From: Rosa chinensis
Lineage: Eukaryota > Streptophyta > Magnoliopsida > Rosales > Rosaceae
Reading direction: 5' to 3'
Assembly (NCBI RefSeq): GCF_002994745.2
Contig: NC_037089.1
Coordinates: forward strand, 84,716,347-84,780,346
Length of the DNA stretch: 64,000 nucleotides
Each line of letters opens with the position of its first letter. The stretch's first letter is position 1. The notes beneath the pieces are model-generated. The model worked only from the letters and a program-made list of their open reading frames with translations. It was not told the origin of the DNA and ran no database searches. Positions 1 to 12,989 of this stretch are shown here, piece by piece. A program made the position numbers and the translations under genes.

Positions 1-3000
1 CCAAAATCAACTGGGCTTTAGTCGTCGCAGGCAGAAAGAGAAGATTGGGTTGAAAACAAGTGGTGGAACAGGTATGGTATTTGGTTGTGTTTTTCTTTCT
101 TTTTAAGTGATTAGTTGAAAGTTGTGTGTGTTCTGATGGGGCTTTAGCTTCAGAGCACAAATACTCTGGGTCTGTTTAATTTGATTGGTTCTTTCATTTC
201 TGAGTTGAATGGACAGAGAGTGGGGGTTGATTAGGTTTTGGCTGTCCACTGTTTGATTCGAAAGTTCGGTTCTTCTGAGGAATTTGTATTTGATTGATTG
301 CAGATAGAGGTTCTGGGCGGTTGGTTGGGGAAAACGGTGGAGCTGCAGACGCCAAAAATCTACGGGTGAAGGTAATTGATGCTATTGTTTCAAAAGTTAT
401 CAACTTTTTAGTTTTGTTCTTCTTGCTAATAGTTATTAAGTTACTGTGGGTGTGGAAAAGTGCAAACTTGAAGATTATAGGATGACATTTTATCTTTCTT
501 AATAAGACTTGAGTGTTCTTCGGTTGTGTCAGATTATGGTTTTAAGTTTTAGTCTTGACATAGAGAGAGAGTAATTAAGGTACATCTTTAAGAAAAACTC
601 ACTACAGATTGAGTAATCCGTATTAGTCTTTATAGGTGACTTACAATTGAGAATTTGATATGTAATCTTCCAGTTTCTGAAGGTATATAGGAAATGACAG
701 GTTCTCATACTAAACCCACGACCATTTCAAAGTGCCTCTTCCACTCTTTGCTATAATGTTCTATTTCTTGGAGTTTTGTGCAGAGATGACCATGGAGATA
801 TGGTATAGGCTGTAACTAGGCCGTAGGCAACCTCCATTGCATATGAAACTTCATGATCTCTATTAGTGAATCCTTAACTATATGTTTCTGGGTATTGCAT
901 TACTATGAAGCATAATGAAATAAAATTGAAATAAAAAAGTAGAGTTTTCTTTCATGAATGTCTTACTTTTTTAGACTATGACACGAGCCGATATAAATAA
1001 AATGAGGCAAAAACATGTGAAATCAATACAGAAAGTTCGTCTTTTTGTTATTTTCTTGATGATCGATCAATTAGTTTGATTAATTGTGGTGGTTCTTCGA
1101 AAAAATCGATTTCCCGGGTTTGGGATTTTTTGAGTGTCAATATGTGGATGTAAGGGCTATCCTCTGAAAATCAAGTTGTTTGACACACTCAGTGAGAGAG
1201 GTTTGGACTGGAAACAAGGGTTGCTTATAACTTGCCCATCTTTCTTGCTTTCTTTGACATTCATAGTACTTTTGAATTTCTCACTTTGAATATTGCTGAG
1301 TGCTGAATCGGGTTGTTTTGCAGGATTATGGTTTGTGCTGCTGCTGCTGCTTTGTTTGAATTGGGTTGTTTTAGGTACATACTTCTAAAACTTGATCAAG
1401 CTAATTTTGATATAAAGCTAATGTCTTTACATTTTTGGGTTTATTTTTATGATATAGAAGATAGCTTTGTGATTCATCCATGATTTTCACTGCTGCTTTA
1501 TTTGGCCTCTTCAGTTGTCACCCAAAAAAGAAAAAGGCTTCTTTTGTTGTTGCTGTCGCTTTGTTTTGAGTTTTGAACTACCTGAGCTTCTTATTCTTAT
1601 TCTTTTTTTTTTTCCTTTTTTTTTTTTGGCTATTTGGGATTTGTAGGATTGTTTATACATAGGTTAAGGAAAATAGACTAATGGACTTTTTGAAGGAGTG
1701 ATCTTCTCGCGAAACTTTGATTTCTGTACTAATATCAAATGGGTGGTTTATATTGAATTCCACTGATGTGATAGCAGAAAAGGTACTGCTAAAAATATAC
1801 AATGGATAGAAGAGCTCCAAAGTTATCAGTATGTATACTTTTTGTAAAGCCTCTCAGTCATCAAATATGAACACAGTACTATGATTGCAGCTGAAAAGAA
1901 AGCATACTCACTGGTAATAAATAGAAATCCAAGAAAACTTATCAAACTCTATAGAAATATGCAGAAATATATCATTAACATATCCGAGTCTCTAAACTTT
2001 GTGAACACACTAAGATCGTATCATTTGAGAAGAGTCTGGTATAGTTATGGTACACAGCTAGAACTGAAGTACATAATAACTAATCTAAAACTCTCACTGC
2101 GGAATTTAGACACTCCAAAAAAAGTATAAAACTTAGGCTGGCAATAGTATTGGGTTTGGACCAAAACTCACAGGATGCCACCACATAATGTTCATCATAA
2201 TTTCTTTCTGAAACTTATTTTTCAATTGTTGTTAGCTGCATAAATGCTGAGTAGCACTAGCACAAGACAAATTATACATGAAAATTGAAAGCCTGTTAGT
2301 AGTTGCAAATTCACAGCTGGGGACCTGGGCTTGCTTAAGAAAGCATAGAAGGCATTAATAACTGAAAGACAGGTTTTTGGGACTGTAATTCGTGCACGCT
2401 TATTAGTTTTGGGAAAATTTCAGAGAGGGTTTTAATGTGGGGTTTGGGAGTCTGTGAAAGTAGAAAGGCCAGAAATGGAGGATTGAGAAAGATTTGTGAA
2501 GTGACCTTGCTTGGAGAAAGTAAGTGCACAGATTTTACCAAAACAAAAGTTACCACTCTGAGTTTCAGGGGATCTAAAGAAGACTATAGCTTCTCTGAAA
2601 AAAAAGGAAATATTTTTTTATATTTTATTGATCTCAAAGTTGTTTTAGGTTGGGGGTGGGATTGTGACTGAAAATTTAAAAGGCTAAATCCCTACGCAGT
2701 CACATCACAGGCTAATGGTGGTTGGGCCAACTGGAAATTCCTTAAATGGCTACCAGTCTTTCCGAACATGACATGCCACTCCTAATTGTTTATGGTTTCA
2801 AAAATTTAACCTCTTTTTGTTTTGTTTTTTCTCCCGACCTCTATATGGCAATGATGATATTTGCATTTTGTCTACACCTCTCAGGATAGAGAATCGCTGC
2901 TCTGTAGTTGTTCTTTGAGCTGAACTACCATCTGAGCCATTGGGTGGGAAACAATTAATGAAAAGTTTATTTCATTGATCTCAAAGTTGATTAAGTTTGG

Positions 3001-4360
3001 TGCTTTTTAGTAGGTGGGTGTACTTACTTCATCCCGGCCCGATCATCTTTGTCAGGCTTAGTGTTTGGAATCCTGGGTGGGATGAAACAATATGACTATT
3101 TAAGATCAATGATATTTTACCATTTCTTTTAACCATTTAAGCACCGTGGATGGTCTGCAACACCTGTCAACCCTGCAGTGGAATCATGTTGCTTACCTTT
3201 CATTATTTTATGAAATTATGTGAAGAATGAACTTTCAGCATAGCATATTGCATTTTATTTTTGGAGGGCAGTTTATGGTTTGCAGGCATTTATTTGTTTA
3301 TTGACAGTTTTGTTATTGATTGCAGGAGAATTGTCAAGAACTGAAAAAAGACTTTAAATCTCTTGAAACGGAAGCTCAGCGAATGCACCCTGTACATAAA
3401 TAGGCTTCAAAGATCTTTCTATTTTATTGCATCCAGAGCACCAAAATTGCAGCCAACCACACTGCAACTGCGAAGCAGTTTGGCCTTCGTCCTCTGCCAA
3501 AACCAAAGAGGTTTTGTCAAAATGATTCCCTTCTTGCCCCAGCGTCTCTATACAACACTCATTTCATCGTTTAAACCAAGACCATAGTTCCACAACTCAC
3601 TTAAATAGTAGACTATCTACTTATGGAGTCTTATTAATCAGATTATTCTTGGAGAGGCTTGATCCAAAGGCTGGTTCCCAACCCAGAAATCTCCCTAAAA
3701 TGGTACGCATACTGCATTCATGATATTCCATCTTTCTGAAATTATAAGTATTATAAGTATGAATGAGTATAGTTTGATTGTTAGTGTGACAGTCACAAGA
3801 CTTTGATTGGACATCTGATGATGCATTGAACCTTTTTTTTCCCCTTAATTGTTATTCATTTCTTTGTAGTGTATAATTGTTACTAACCAACATTTTTCTA
3901 TTCCTCAATGCTTCAAAATACAAATGCACAGAAGGTAAGCAAAGACACTACAAACTCGCATCAAGTGCATGCAAAGCAAGATTAAAAACTGAACGACCAT
4001 CTTTAGAACAGTGTCAATAGAAGAACAATGGAGCCATGCAGATATTTTTTGGCTTCCTACATGGCAATGCTTTGTGGTAAAATCACAACAACCATTTTTT
4101 GATGAGACAATGGTTTATATGAAGCAATGAAGACCATTTTTGCACCCAACATTGCAATCTTTTGTAATGACATGAAATCCTCCATTTTTTTTTATGATAT
4201 AATGGTTTGTACCAAGGCTACATGTGAAATGCAACTCCTAAAACTAGATTTGTACAATGTAAACTAGCTTTTAAACAATTTTGTTTATTACACATGTTTT
4301 TCGTTTAATATAAACACATCTTGGTTTCATATAAATCCACCCTACGCCATTGCGTTTCTC
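1..4360. other. No confident gene; exon-like scraps
   Basis: I see no long open reading frame or recognisable protein here. A few stretches look like exons bounded by CAG acceptors or GT donors (around 301-371, 1,322-1,376 and 3,326-3,590), but their translations stop quickly and match no family I know. The piece at 3,326-3,410 reads as a short charged, coiled-coil-like peptide before a stop. The region could be a non-coding transcript, a decayed gene, or cargo of the Helitron whose 3' end lies at 4,430. The 5' end of that element is not visible. Confidence 0.35.
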
Positions 4361-4430
4361 TTTTGTATTTCATTGTTCTAATTTGTTGACAAGAATAAAT
4401 TCCGCAGCAAAGTGCGGGTAGCATTTCTAG
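4330..4430 (+). mobile_element. Helitron 3' terminus
   Basis: The sequence ends in a short hairpin (stem CCGCA/TGCGG) followed about ten bases later by CTAG at 4,427-4,430 and then T, the standard Helitron 3' end. The last 70 bases match the end of the second Helitron at 8,273 read on the minus strand. In the other copy of the segmental duplication, at about 23,765, the bases after CTAG (TTAGCATCTAA) follow directly on unrelated DNA, so this is an insertion boundary. The 5' end was not located and may lie before the window. Confidence 0.65.
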
Positions 4431-6778
4431 TTAGCATCTAAATCAAAGCTAGTATTAACTATTAAGTGATTAACACTTCCATATCACACCAGAAATTAAA
4501 AGGAGCATGATATGTAAAACTGGTTTTATGAAATATTTTGGCAGTAAAAAACCTCATATTCATTCGCTTCATAGAGATTTATTGCAACGTTATATGGTAG
4601 ATGGAGAATTAGAGAATCTACCCTGCATGCTACTTCGTCAAACAAAGTATCAAACAACTGATGGTTTCATATGTGGCTGTCCCTTCCGAACAATCTTAGC
4701 TGGCTGCAATTCACGTCCGAGAAAGTAATATAGCCTCATTCTTTATTGAATGATGAAAACAAAAATGTCTTGGATCGATTTCCTTACTGCAGCTCCAGCT
4801 AGAGCGGTGAATAAGATTATAAGATTCCAAACTAGCTAAGTAGCTATCTTCGAGTACCAATGCTAAAGCCTCATGGTGCTAACCCCATGTACAATTTTAA
4901 AGCTAATAAAATCAACGTGCTGATGTTGCTTTCATATTAACCTAAACAACCTACGTCAATAGTCAACACCACATATGTACTTCACTAATTGCAATTTAAT
5001 TACAAACATTATGTCAACCATAGACTTGTCACTTTATTTAAAAATTAAAACCCATGGCATCATCCATCAAACCTCTTGCCCCCACTCTTTTTTGTTGCGG
5101 CAGAACGCAAGAACCATCACTTTTTGGAAGTGACTCTGCTCTTTATTCATTGATCAGCATGTACCCCATTATCCCTGGGGCGAGGCTCCGTATTCTGCAG
5201 TGATTTCAATCACTATTGGAAAGATAATTAAGTGCCATACCAACGACTTGCGGAGTAACAGTAGTACGTCAACATTGAGCCACTATACTTCAGTCTGAAA
5301 CTGACTAGATTCTGGAATGTAGCAGCTAGATCAGTTACATACAACTCACCCAAACTACTAAAGAAAAGCCTCGCTCAAAGGTTTAGAGATTGTTAACAGT
5401 CAGCTAAATACTTGAGTACATGATCAAGGATTTATGATGGTAACTAAGATTCTAGCTATAGCATTTTTAAGAGGAGACGTTTTACTTGAAGAATGCAGGC
5501 AGTTTCCTTTCTTTTTTAACTTCCTCCATTGGATTTTGCATTATATATAGTCGGAATTGAGATCCTTTAGTTATTGTATTGAATCAAATAAAGGAACTTC
5601 GAACGGTTTTGATAACTCAAATTCACCTGACAATGATCATTGTAGAGTTATAATTAATGATCATTTGTTCTAATTTCCAGTATATGCCGTAGATCGATTT
5701 CAAGTCGTGTAGTGTTATGTATGTTGCAGTCATTTTAGACTAGGATGGGGACCAAAACAGCTGATGGCCGGTTTGATTTTGTGTGGTGGCGGCCAGTTTT
5801 CCCACTCAACTCAAATCTTATTTGGCTGACTCTCTGTCTGCAATCTAAGATTCCTCGATTTCTCTACAGGGAAACTTAGTAGTCATCCAAAGTAGCTCTG
5901 TACGAGGGCTACAGCTCAAGCCTCGGAGATAATAATATCAAGGTGTGGTGTTGGTGTTGGTCTATGACCCAAATCAACACCGACATTCGAAACACGTACT
6001 TTATGGCACAATTATGGATGACGATCACTATCAGAAAAGAAAAGCACCACCACCACCATTTACAATCAACAACAAACCACGTTAAGTCTTCAACTGGATT
6101 CCGGTACCCAGTTAAGCTTTCTCAGTTACGTGCACACTTCTAAATTACAAAGAAAGTTCACTACCGTAACAGTTGTTATAGTTCATATTTCTCTCAAGAC
6201 ACACCAGAGTACCATTTTATGTAGATTAAGATAGTTTCCCACTTGATTTAAATTCATTTGGCTATCCTTTTCATGCAATCATGGTTCTTCGATTTACAAG
6301 CACACCCTGTACTGCAGCTGCCACGCTGAAACTTACAAGAATCCAACCAGCTAATTCAAGGTACTCCACAAAGTTATAATAATATCAACTTGTTGCTGTT
6401 GCTCTCAGGATATCAACTTGACCACCCACATTCAAAATACATACTTCATACAATATGCGATTGCTACGAATTTTCAATACTTCAGTACCTATTGGGAAAT
6501 GAAAAGTATCGCCACTTACAATCAACAGTAGACGACCATAACTTTTAAGTCTTCAACTGGATTGTGGAACCTAGCTAGCTCGGCTACATCCACACTTCTA
6601 AATACATAAAATTGGGAAGAAACGCCACACTCAAAGATTTAGAGATATTAACAAGCAGCGAAATATTTGAGGATAATCTTCCATCAAAGAGGATTGAGGA
6701 TGGTCTAGCACCTGCCCCAAGAAATAAACACCCTCTAGTAAAGTTAAGAAAGAAGCCGCCCAACTTCCCAAGACAGCA

Positions 6779-8193
6779 TCAAGAACTACTGCCTTGTGTG
6801 CCTTGTTTTGCCCTCATAACAAGCTCCTCAGTGGTGGTCCCAATTATTTCATTTGCACGTTTCAGCCCAACGCAGAAATACCGTCCAACGGAATCCTAAA
6901 TTCACAGGTAAGTTCCAAGTGAGAAAAGAAGCAGTTCTCTACAGAAGAAATATTACATAATCTAGATGATCAAGGTACGGCAACATATCAAATTCACCGA
7001 TTTACTATGCAAGTAAATAAAAGATAGTTTGAGTCCCTCCTCATGGCCTCACTTTTTTCAATAGTTAAATAGCAATCATGAACAGTCTCAATCAGCCTAT
7101 TAACCCTCTTATTGGCTTGCATGCTCATTAAGTTGGAACAATGGTAAATTTAAGAAGTGATGATATCATCATTTTATACTATCAAAGATTTATCACCATG
7201 TTCAATGAGGGCTTTAGGGAGTCTTAACCGAGAGACAATTCCCAATTTCTCCAACTTCCCAACTGCATCATCCACATCAAAATTACAACTGGCACCAAAC
7301 TCTTCTCTAATGAGTTCCTCACACCACCTATCCAGATCCTATAATAATTCATCCAATCATCCCAAATAAGACTTCTCAAGAATCTACATTTAATTTCTTG
7401 CAATAATTAGGGAATTTATAAACAAAACCAAAGAAGAAAGATGGCGTACTTCTCTTGTAGCTTTTCCCTGTTCCATTAATATATAGAAAGAAAGTATCAC
7501 CTCCTTGACCTAATCATTCAAGACATGGAGTTACCATAAGCAATTTTGCAGTGCGTAGTTGTATTAAATCAATTCCGAGTCAGTGATTAAGCCAGAATAA
7601 ATTCAACTTTAGGAGTAAAATAGAAGTATAGATTATTACAAACACATCTCCTAAACAATTGAAACAATTCCTTGGACTCTGTTAGGTTGTGAAATGTCTG
7701 TATTTCTTGCACCTGATACTATGTAGGTGTATGTATGTAATATGTATGTGATGTATGTGTATGTATGTAACATGTGCATCTTTGTGTATGTATGTGCATA
7801 GCTATAGTAAGTTACTTGCACCTGATACTTCGTAGAAGTATGTATGTATGTATGTAATATGTATGTGTATATGACTGTATGTAACATGTGCAGCTTATTG
7901 TATGTATGTGCATAGTTATAGTTAGTTACTTGCATCTGATATTATGTAGGTTTATGTATATGAATATGACTATGTAACCTGTGTATCTTTGTGTATGTAT
8001 GTGCATAGTTATAGTTAGTTACACCAATAAAACCTATTAACCACCAATACAAATTCAGAAAGAAAGTTTATCAAAGCTTGCAGCTTACCTCCTGTTGAAT
8101 CACATCAGAAGAGTACCCCTTCCGCTATCCAGTTGCTTGTCATACATGGACTGTGTTGTTAGGTTCTGATATGCAGCCAAGTTCTGCTGAAAA
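6779..8193 (-). pseudogene. DUF3754 gene 3' fragment (last four exons)
   Basis: Four exon relics correspond to exons 12-15 of the intact gene at 32,680-37,558: 8,089-8,193, 7,450-7,509, 7,228-7,338 and 6,779-6,895. Two lesions show it is dead. Exon 12 has lost 13 bases relative to the intact copy (105 versus 118 bp), a frameshift. The donor after exon 14 reads TT where the intact copy has GT. The final exon remains open and ends at the same stop. No exons 1-11 exist here, because the duplication ends inside intron 11 at about 11,587. Confidence 0.85.
7690..8010. repeat. TGTATG-rich minisatellite
   Basis: About three copies of a unit near 100 bp, built from TGTATG and TATGTA words and the phrase CATAGTTATAGTTAGTTAC. 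It lies in the pseudogene's equivalent of intron 12 and recurs at 33,610-33,930 in the intact gene. Open frames through it on the minus strand are artefacts of repeat composition. Confidence 0.8.
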
Positions 8194-8272
8194 CTACAGA
8201 TAATTAAGAAACATTAGTATCTGAAAGAAAAAGTATGAAACAAATTAGGGACAGGTTGATATATCAATATTA

Positions 8273-11200
8273 CTAGAAATTCTACCCGCGCTTTGCTGCG
8301 GAATTTGTGCTTGCAAAAAAATGAGATCTATGAAATACAAAAGGGAAATTACTGCATTCCATTGAAATACCGAAATGTCATACAATTTAGACTTTATTTG
8401 CTATTGAAGCTGATTCAAAAATGCTAGTTGTACAACAAGATTAGTTGCTCCTTTTCAAAAAGTAGCAGGTTGAGTATATCCAAAGAGCTAGTTAGTGTAG
8501 TTCTAAGTTAGTGTAGTAAAATTTGCTGCTGGAGTAGATTCAAAAAGTTACTGCTCCAATTGTAGTTGTACAAACGGGGTAATTGTTCCAGTTGGAGCTA
8601 GTTCAAAACTGGCTACTTCAGTTATAGCCATGCAAAACAGTTAATTCATGTTCTATATCAAAATCAACCAGAGAATAGGAAAAAGCGCACACTTGAATAA
8701 GAATAAGTGATTGAGATGGTGCAAAGCAGCAAGAAAAGGAACAACAGCAAAAGGAGTGAGATCTACACTCCTTCACATGAAATCTACAAAAGCCAAACAA
8801 AACAACAATGAAATCCTGAAATAAATCGTTAAGTCACCTACTTCAAAAGAAAAAAGAGTTTTTGTTTTGGCAACAAAAAAGGAATCAACTATACCTCAAG
8901 AATAAACCAAGCAATAGCAAATTTGAGACTTTAAGCAAAAAACTCATTTCTAGCTTCTTACAGTAACAAATTTAACAAACAAAGAGAGTTTGTTTTGGCA
9001 ACCAAAAAAAAAAAAAAGTTCTAGGTTTCAATTGTTAAAAAAAAAAAAAAAGAACCAGAGAAGCAATCAGAAAAATTTATGCTAAAAATAGATGATCTCT
9101 TGTTTATTTTGTAATGAACATAATACAATTAGGATTGAAATATAGGGTCTATAAACAGCTGGCATTAAACTATTTATGAAAACCACATTTGGATTAAAAT
9201 CTCCTTGGTTGTGGAGCACATGATGTATTTTGTACTCTCTCTTTCGTAGACATGAAATTGCACTGCATTTTAATTGGTAACGTGGATCTTGATCTAGCTT
9301 AATAGTGAGTTTAAATGTATCAGTAGATAAAGAGAAAAATATGCTCAGGTGTCAACCATAATGCTAACTGCAAGTTAATTGAACCTCGAAAGTTCCTGTC
9401 ATGTGTAATATTATTGTCTAATTTCTTCAGAATGTAATCACACTCTCTAAATGGAAATCATATCTAAACAGAGTTCATTGATCTTTAATATTATTGTCTA
9501 ATGGAACTCATATCTAAATGGAAATCATCAATCTCAGAACGTTACCTTCATTTGGTCATATTTGTTTCAGAAACAGTATAACTACAAAGGAAAAAAAAGA
9601 ACTCATGAATCCAGTATTTTCCACTCAAAATCATAAACATTTACTAAACAACAAAAAAGATCAATGAGATTAAAAATTACATACACCATTTATATACAAA
9701 AACAATGGATGGAAGTCATGAAACAGAAGCCAGCATTCAATGTTTGCTCTTTGCAAGATATACAGAGAGGTTTCATTATAGAAAAGGTCACAACTTTAGT
9801 CCAATTAAGGTTATCCGGAATGGCATGGTCCTTAAGGTAACTAATGTCGATTCATCTATCCACCCAAACAGAAATAGACTTGTAAAATTAAGTACTATAG
9901 CACGCTTTGTAACAAAAGGTTTGAGTGGTTGACTGGCAGTTTTGCCAATATATATTTAACAACAACTTAATAGGACCAATTCCGGACTTTTGTATCAATT
10001 GTCAAAGTTAAATGTCCTGTATGCAGGTATCAGAAGCTTCATTTCACTACTGAGATTTTTATAAGGTTCAAATAGGGATCCCCGTTTTGAAATGTATCAC
10101 TTCCCAATAATACAAAAGGAGAAAGTTACGAGGAGCCATAAGAGGTAGAGATAGAAGAGACTATACCCTGTCCCCGCAAAGAAGGTTAAAGGAAATATGA
10201 GCTCCCAATCATTATAGTCATGCTGCAAAAATTAAACCCAATTACCAAACACAGTAGATCGAAGAAAGACTGCAGAAATTTCAGAGAGGCTTGTACTTGG
10301 AAATTAATCACATACCAAACAGCTAAGGCATCCTCAGCCATAGTTGCATCACTCAAGTATCCAGTCATCAATATTAGGATTCTGAAATACCAAATACAGA
10401 CATGACATATGATAAAATAAAGAAAGACCCGAAAAAACATTCAAAACAAATTATCAGAGCTAAAAATAGATGTAGGAAGTCAATAATACCAAACAGAGGA
10501 AAAAACACAGATCTGCTACTTTTACAACTTGAGAACCTATTTTTACTTGAATACCATCTCTAAAGAACTTGTCTTCAGCAAATGTTGTAACTCGTGTCAA
10601 ACATGTAAGACCAAACCGAGCACATAACAGTTGACTGAACCAATACATCAATTGCAATAGTTAACTTGACCAATACCTTCAATTACAGAAATGTATATGC
10701 CTTACTCGCATGTCCAAAATATGAGAGCTTGCTTCTATTATAGTAATGGATACACCATCTTTAACAGAAGGGTACAACTTGGCTTTATCCTCAACTACAA
10801 AGTCATGAATCTCTGCCGAAAACACCACGCCTGCTGGCCGGCCACCAACAACTACAAAATGCAAAATTCGAAGAACCAAGACAATCAAAATACTTGATCA
10901 ATCATTAAGAAATTAACAAAGAATCAAAATTCAACCTATTGGGAAATTTAAGATTCAATCACCAAGAAATTGAATTAGTTTACCTTCGGGTTGGACTGCC
11001 CGGGCTGATGATTTCCCTGAGAGCTTCCCGTCCCCCTCCTCTTCTTCCTCTCTCTCTCTCTCTCTGTCCCTTGTTCCAGACACAAAAATTAATATATTTA
11101 TTGGTACTGACAGAATTCAAAGATGTAGCTAACAAATTTGACTCCATCCATGCTATAGAAATTACCTGATGAATTTGCTCGAAATCGACAATGATGCACT

Positions 11201-11474
11201 CATGTCTACTTGAATAACAGTGGAGGAGAAAGATTTATGGAAGAAATGGAGTTATGGAGACGATTTGTTTGCGGTTCGAAATCCCTTCTTCTTCTTCTTC
11301 TTCTTCTACCCAGATCACTTCTTCTACCCATATCACTCGGCTCCCTTCGCTCTCTCTCTCTCTTCTCAAGAGATGTGTACACGTGAGAAAGGGCAAAACG
11401 TCACTCCACTTTGTGAACAATAAAGCGGGCAACTGAGCTTTATAGTTAGAATTGTATAATAATAATATAACTAG
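8273..11474 (-). mobile_element. Helitron, non-autonomous, with captured gene pieces
   Basis: On the minus strand the element ends with the hairpin plus CTAG (plus-strand 8,273-8,276), flanked by A and T as Helitron insertion requires. The empty site is preserved in the duplicate at about 34,193-34,200, where ATATTA runs straight into TATAGAGCTGG. The right boundary is near 11,474, or up to 11,486 if the 5' end is the TC before CATATTATACTAG. No Rep-helicase was seen, so it is non-autonomous. Its last 70 bases match the other Helitron end at 4,430. It carries spliced-gene fragments of an alternative NADH dehydrogenase on the same strand as the element. Confidence 0.75.
10517..10873 (-). pseudogene. 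Alternative NAD(P)H dehydrogenase (NDB-like) fragment
   Basis: Two neighbouring exon pieces read on the minus strand. The first (about 10,709-10,873) contains FVVVGGRPAGVVFSAEIHDF, then an ED.AKLYPSVKDGVSITIIEA stretch and HILDM. This resembles the second dinucleotide-binding region of type II NAD(P)H:quinone oxidoreductases (VVGGGPTGVEFAAEL). The second (about 10,517-10,594) contains TTFAEDKFFRDGIQVKIGSQ followed by VVKV, the next conserved block of that family. A GT-type junction follows each. The second glycine of GGGP has become R, and the E of GVEF has become V. Only a small part of a roughly 580-residue enzyme is present, inside a Helitron. A further exon-like piece at 10,319-10,386 was not identified. 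Confidence 0.7.
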
Positions 11475-11587
11475 TATAATATGGAGCTGGACACTCAGAG
11501 GATGAGTACACATGCAACCACAGAACCATGACCAATCATGTCATCAGAGTATCAGACTAACTTTACAGCATATAGTGGCCAAATCAC

Positions 11588-11940
11588 GATTCTTTGCTGT
11601 GAGGGTTGGAGTTGGTATTTGCAAAGATTCATTAAACTACTGTTTTTACCGCTACAGTGCTTAGCAGTGGCTTCTGCTTCTGCTTCTGAAAAAACCAGGC
11701 TTGGCACAGAGTTACCAAACACCAAACTTGAGGTTCCTTATAAGTCCCGTGTTAAGTTGGAATTGCTTAACCATCTCTCCCGATGAAACACGAATTGGGT
11801 ACACGATACCACGAAACCGAACCCATATTCAATGGTCATTTATTTAACATTGTTAGAAATCACTTTGAATCTTTCATTAATAAAAATTTTCTTGTCATGT
11901 TTATGTGGCTTTTCTTACCACTAATATAGAATAAAGTCTA
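11588..11940. other. Intergenic, nothing recognised
   Basis: Homology to copy 2 stops at about 11,587. The following 350 bases hold a short CTTCTG repeat and no supported gene. A phrase near 11,755-11,780 (GTTGGAATTGC.TAACCAT) recurs near 21,161-21,180, suggesting a shared repeat remnant. Confidence 0.4.
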
Positions 11941-12566
11941 GGGCTGCCACTCGGTTTGGTAATTACCAAACCGACCGAATACCAACCGATATTTTAGATT
12001 TGGTAAACCGATTTTTTGGTAACCGAGACCGATAAAACCGAAATCGAAAATTACCGAAAAAGTTGGTTTGGTTTTGGTAAATACCGAATCTACCGATTGT
12101 CTAAATATTAGCTTTATATACTATGGTTTTCAATACACATACATGTATATTAAGAAATAAACATAAAAGTTTTCATAATAGTATGAACATTACTCAATAT
12201 ACTATATAATTAATAGTACATGTATTTTGAGTAACCTAGTCCAAGATGGTTAACTAACCTAGTTTTATTGAAAATAAATAAAATTTGATGTCATATATAC
12301 AAAAGGAAGATATGATCAGTAGATGAATATGAAGTTTACGGTTATAAAATTGAAAAACCTAATTCTGTTCATTCTAATTTATATTACAAAGAATTAGTTG
12401 TTTTAAAGTTGGTAATACCGAAAACTGAAATACCGAATTTGGTAGATATGATTAAAAACCGAAAATTTTGGTTGGTAATTGGTAGCTCAATTTTGAAACC
12501 GAAAGCTTTGGTTTTGAAGTTGGTAATACTTATAACCGATTCGAACCGACCGAGTGACAGCCCTTG
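11941..12566. mobile_element. MITE-like TIR element rich in ACCGA words
   Basis: The ends are inverted copies of each other (AGGGCTGCCACTCGGT at the left; ACCGAGTGACAGCCCT at the right), and many subterminal words of the ACCGAA/TTCGGT type follow. It is about 626 bp with no coding capacity. GAATAAAGTCT lies just left and GAATAAACTCT just right, offset by one base, and may be an aged target duplication. The termini resemble hAT-type MITEs, but the superfamily is not settled. Confidence 0.65.
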
Positions 12567-12938
12567 AATAAACTCTTGCATTCATTTCTTCTTCTTTTTG
12601 CAAAATAGGTCATTTGAATTTTTCTTTTTTGAGAATAATTAATTGTTATTTGAAAATAAAAAAAAACCAATTAATTCTAATTGGTATCTAAATTTGAAAG
12701 GGACTGTGACCACTTACCTAATTTCAGCTTAAAAATTGTCCACTTACTCCACTAAAAGTTTTTTAACTCCATTTACCCAATCTAACATTTATTGACATTT
12801 TAGCCCCTATTAATTAAATTGAAACTCATTCATCTCCAATTTCAGCTTAAAAATTGTCCACTTACTCCACTAAGAGTTTTTTAACCTCATTTACCCAATC
12901 TAACATTTATTGACATTTTAGCCCCTATTAATTAAATT

Positions 12939-12942
<4 letters not shown>

Positions 12943-12986
<44 letters not shown>
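12943..12986. repeat. (CT)n microsatellite
   Basis: About 22 uninterrupted CT dinucleotides just inside the terminal block of the MULE-like element. The related element has the complementary (GA)n run at its matching position. Confidence 0.95.

Positions 12987-12989
<3 letters not shown>

Larger units (their letters stand above)
4431..11587. repeat. Segmental duplication, copy 1
   Basis: Apart from the Helitron, this stretch is collinear with 23,766-34,296 in the same orientation. Many long blocks match, for example 4,460-4,900 with 23,797-24,296, 5,380-6,150 with 31,040-31,850, 6,620-8,271 with 32,520-34,200, and 11,479-11,587 with 34,200-34,296. Copy 2 is the tail of the intact DUF3754 gene plus downstream DNA, so copy 1 is the derived, non-functional one. 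It lacks the 6.5-kb composite and the SINE of copy 2, which therefore inserted later. Stretches between the listed blocks are ordinary non-coding DNA. Confidence 0.85.

Noticed and set aside
2885..2955. tRNA-like A-box phrase (minus strand TGGCTCAGATGG)
   Set aside because: No matching B box or cloverleaf could be drawn. It is at best a decayed SINE scrap.
7651..7935. Tyr/His/Thr-rich 94-codon minus frame (also 33,563-33,832)
   Set aside because: It is produced by the TGTATG minisatellite in an intron.
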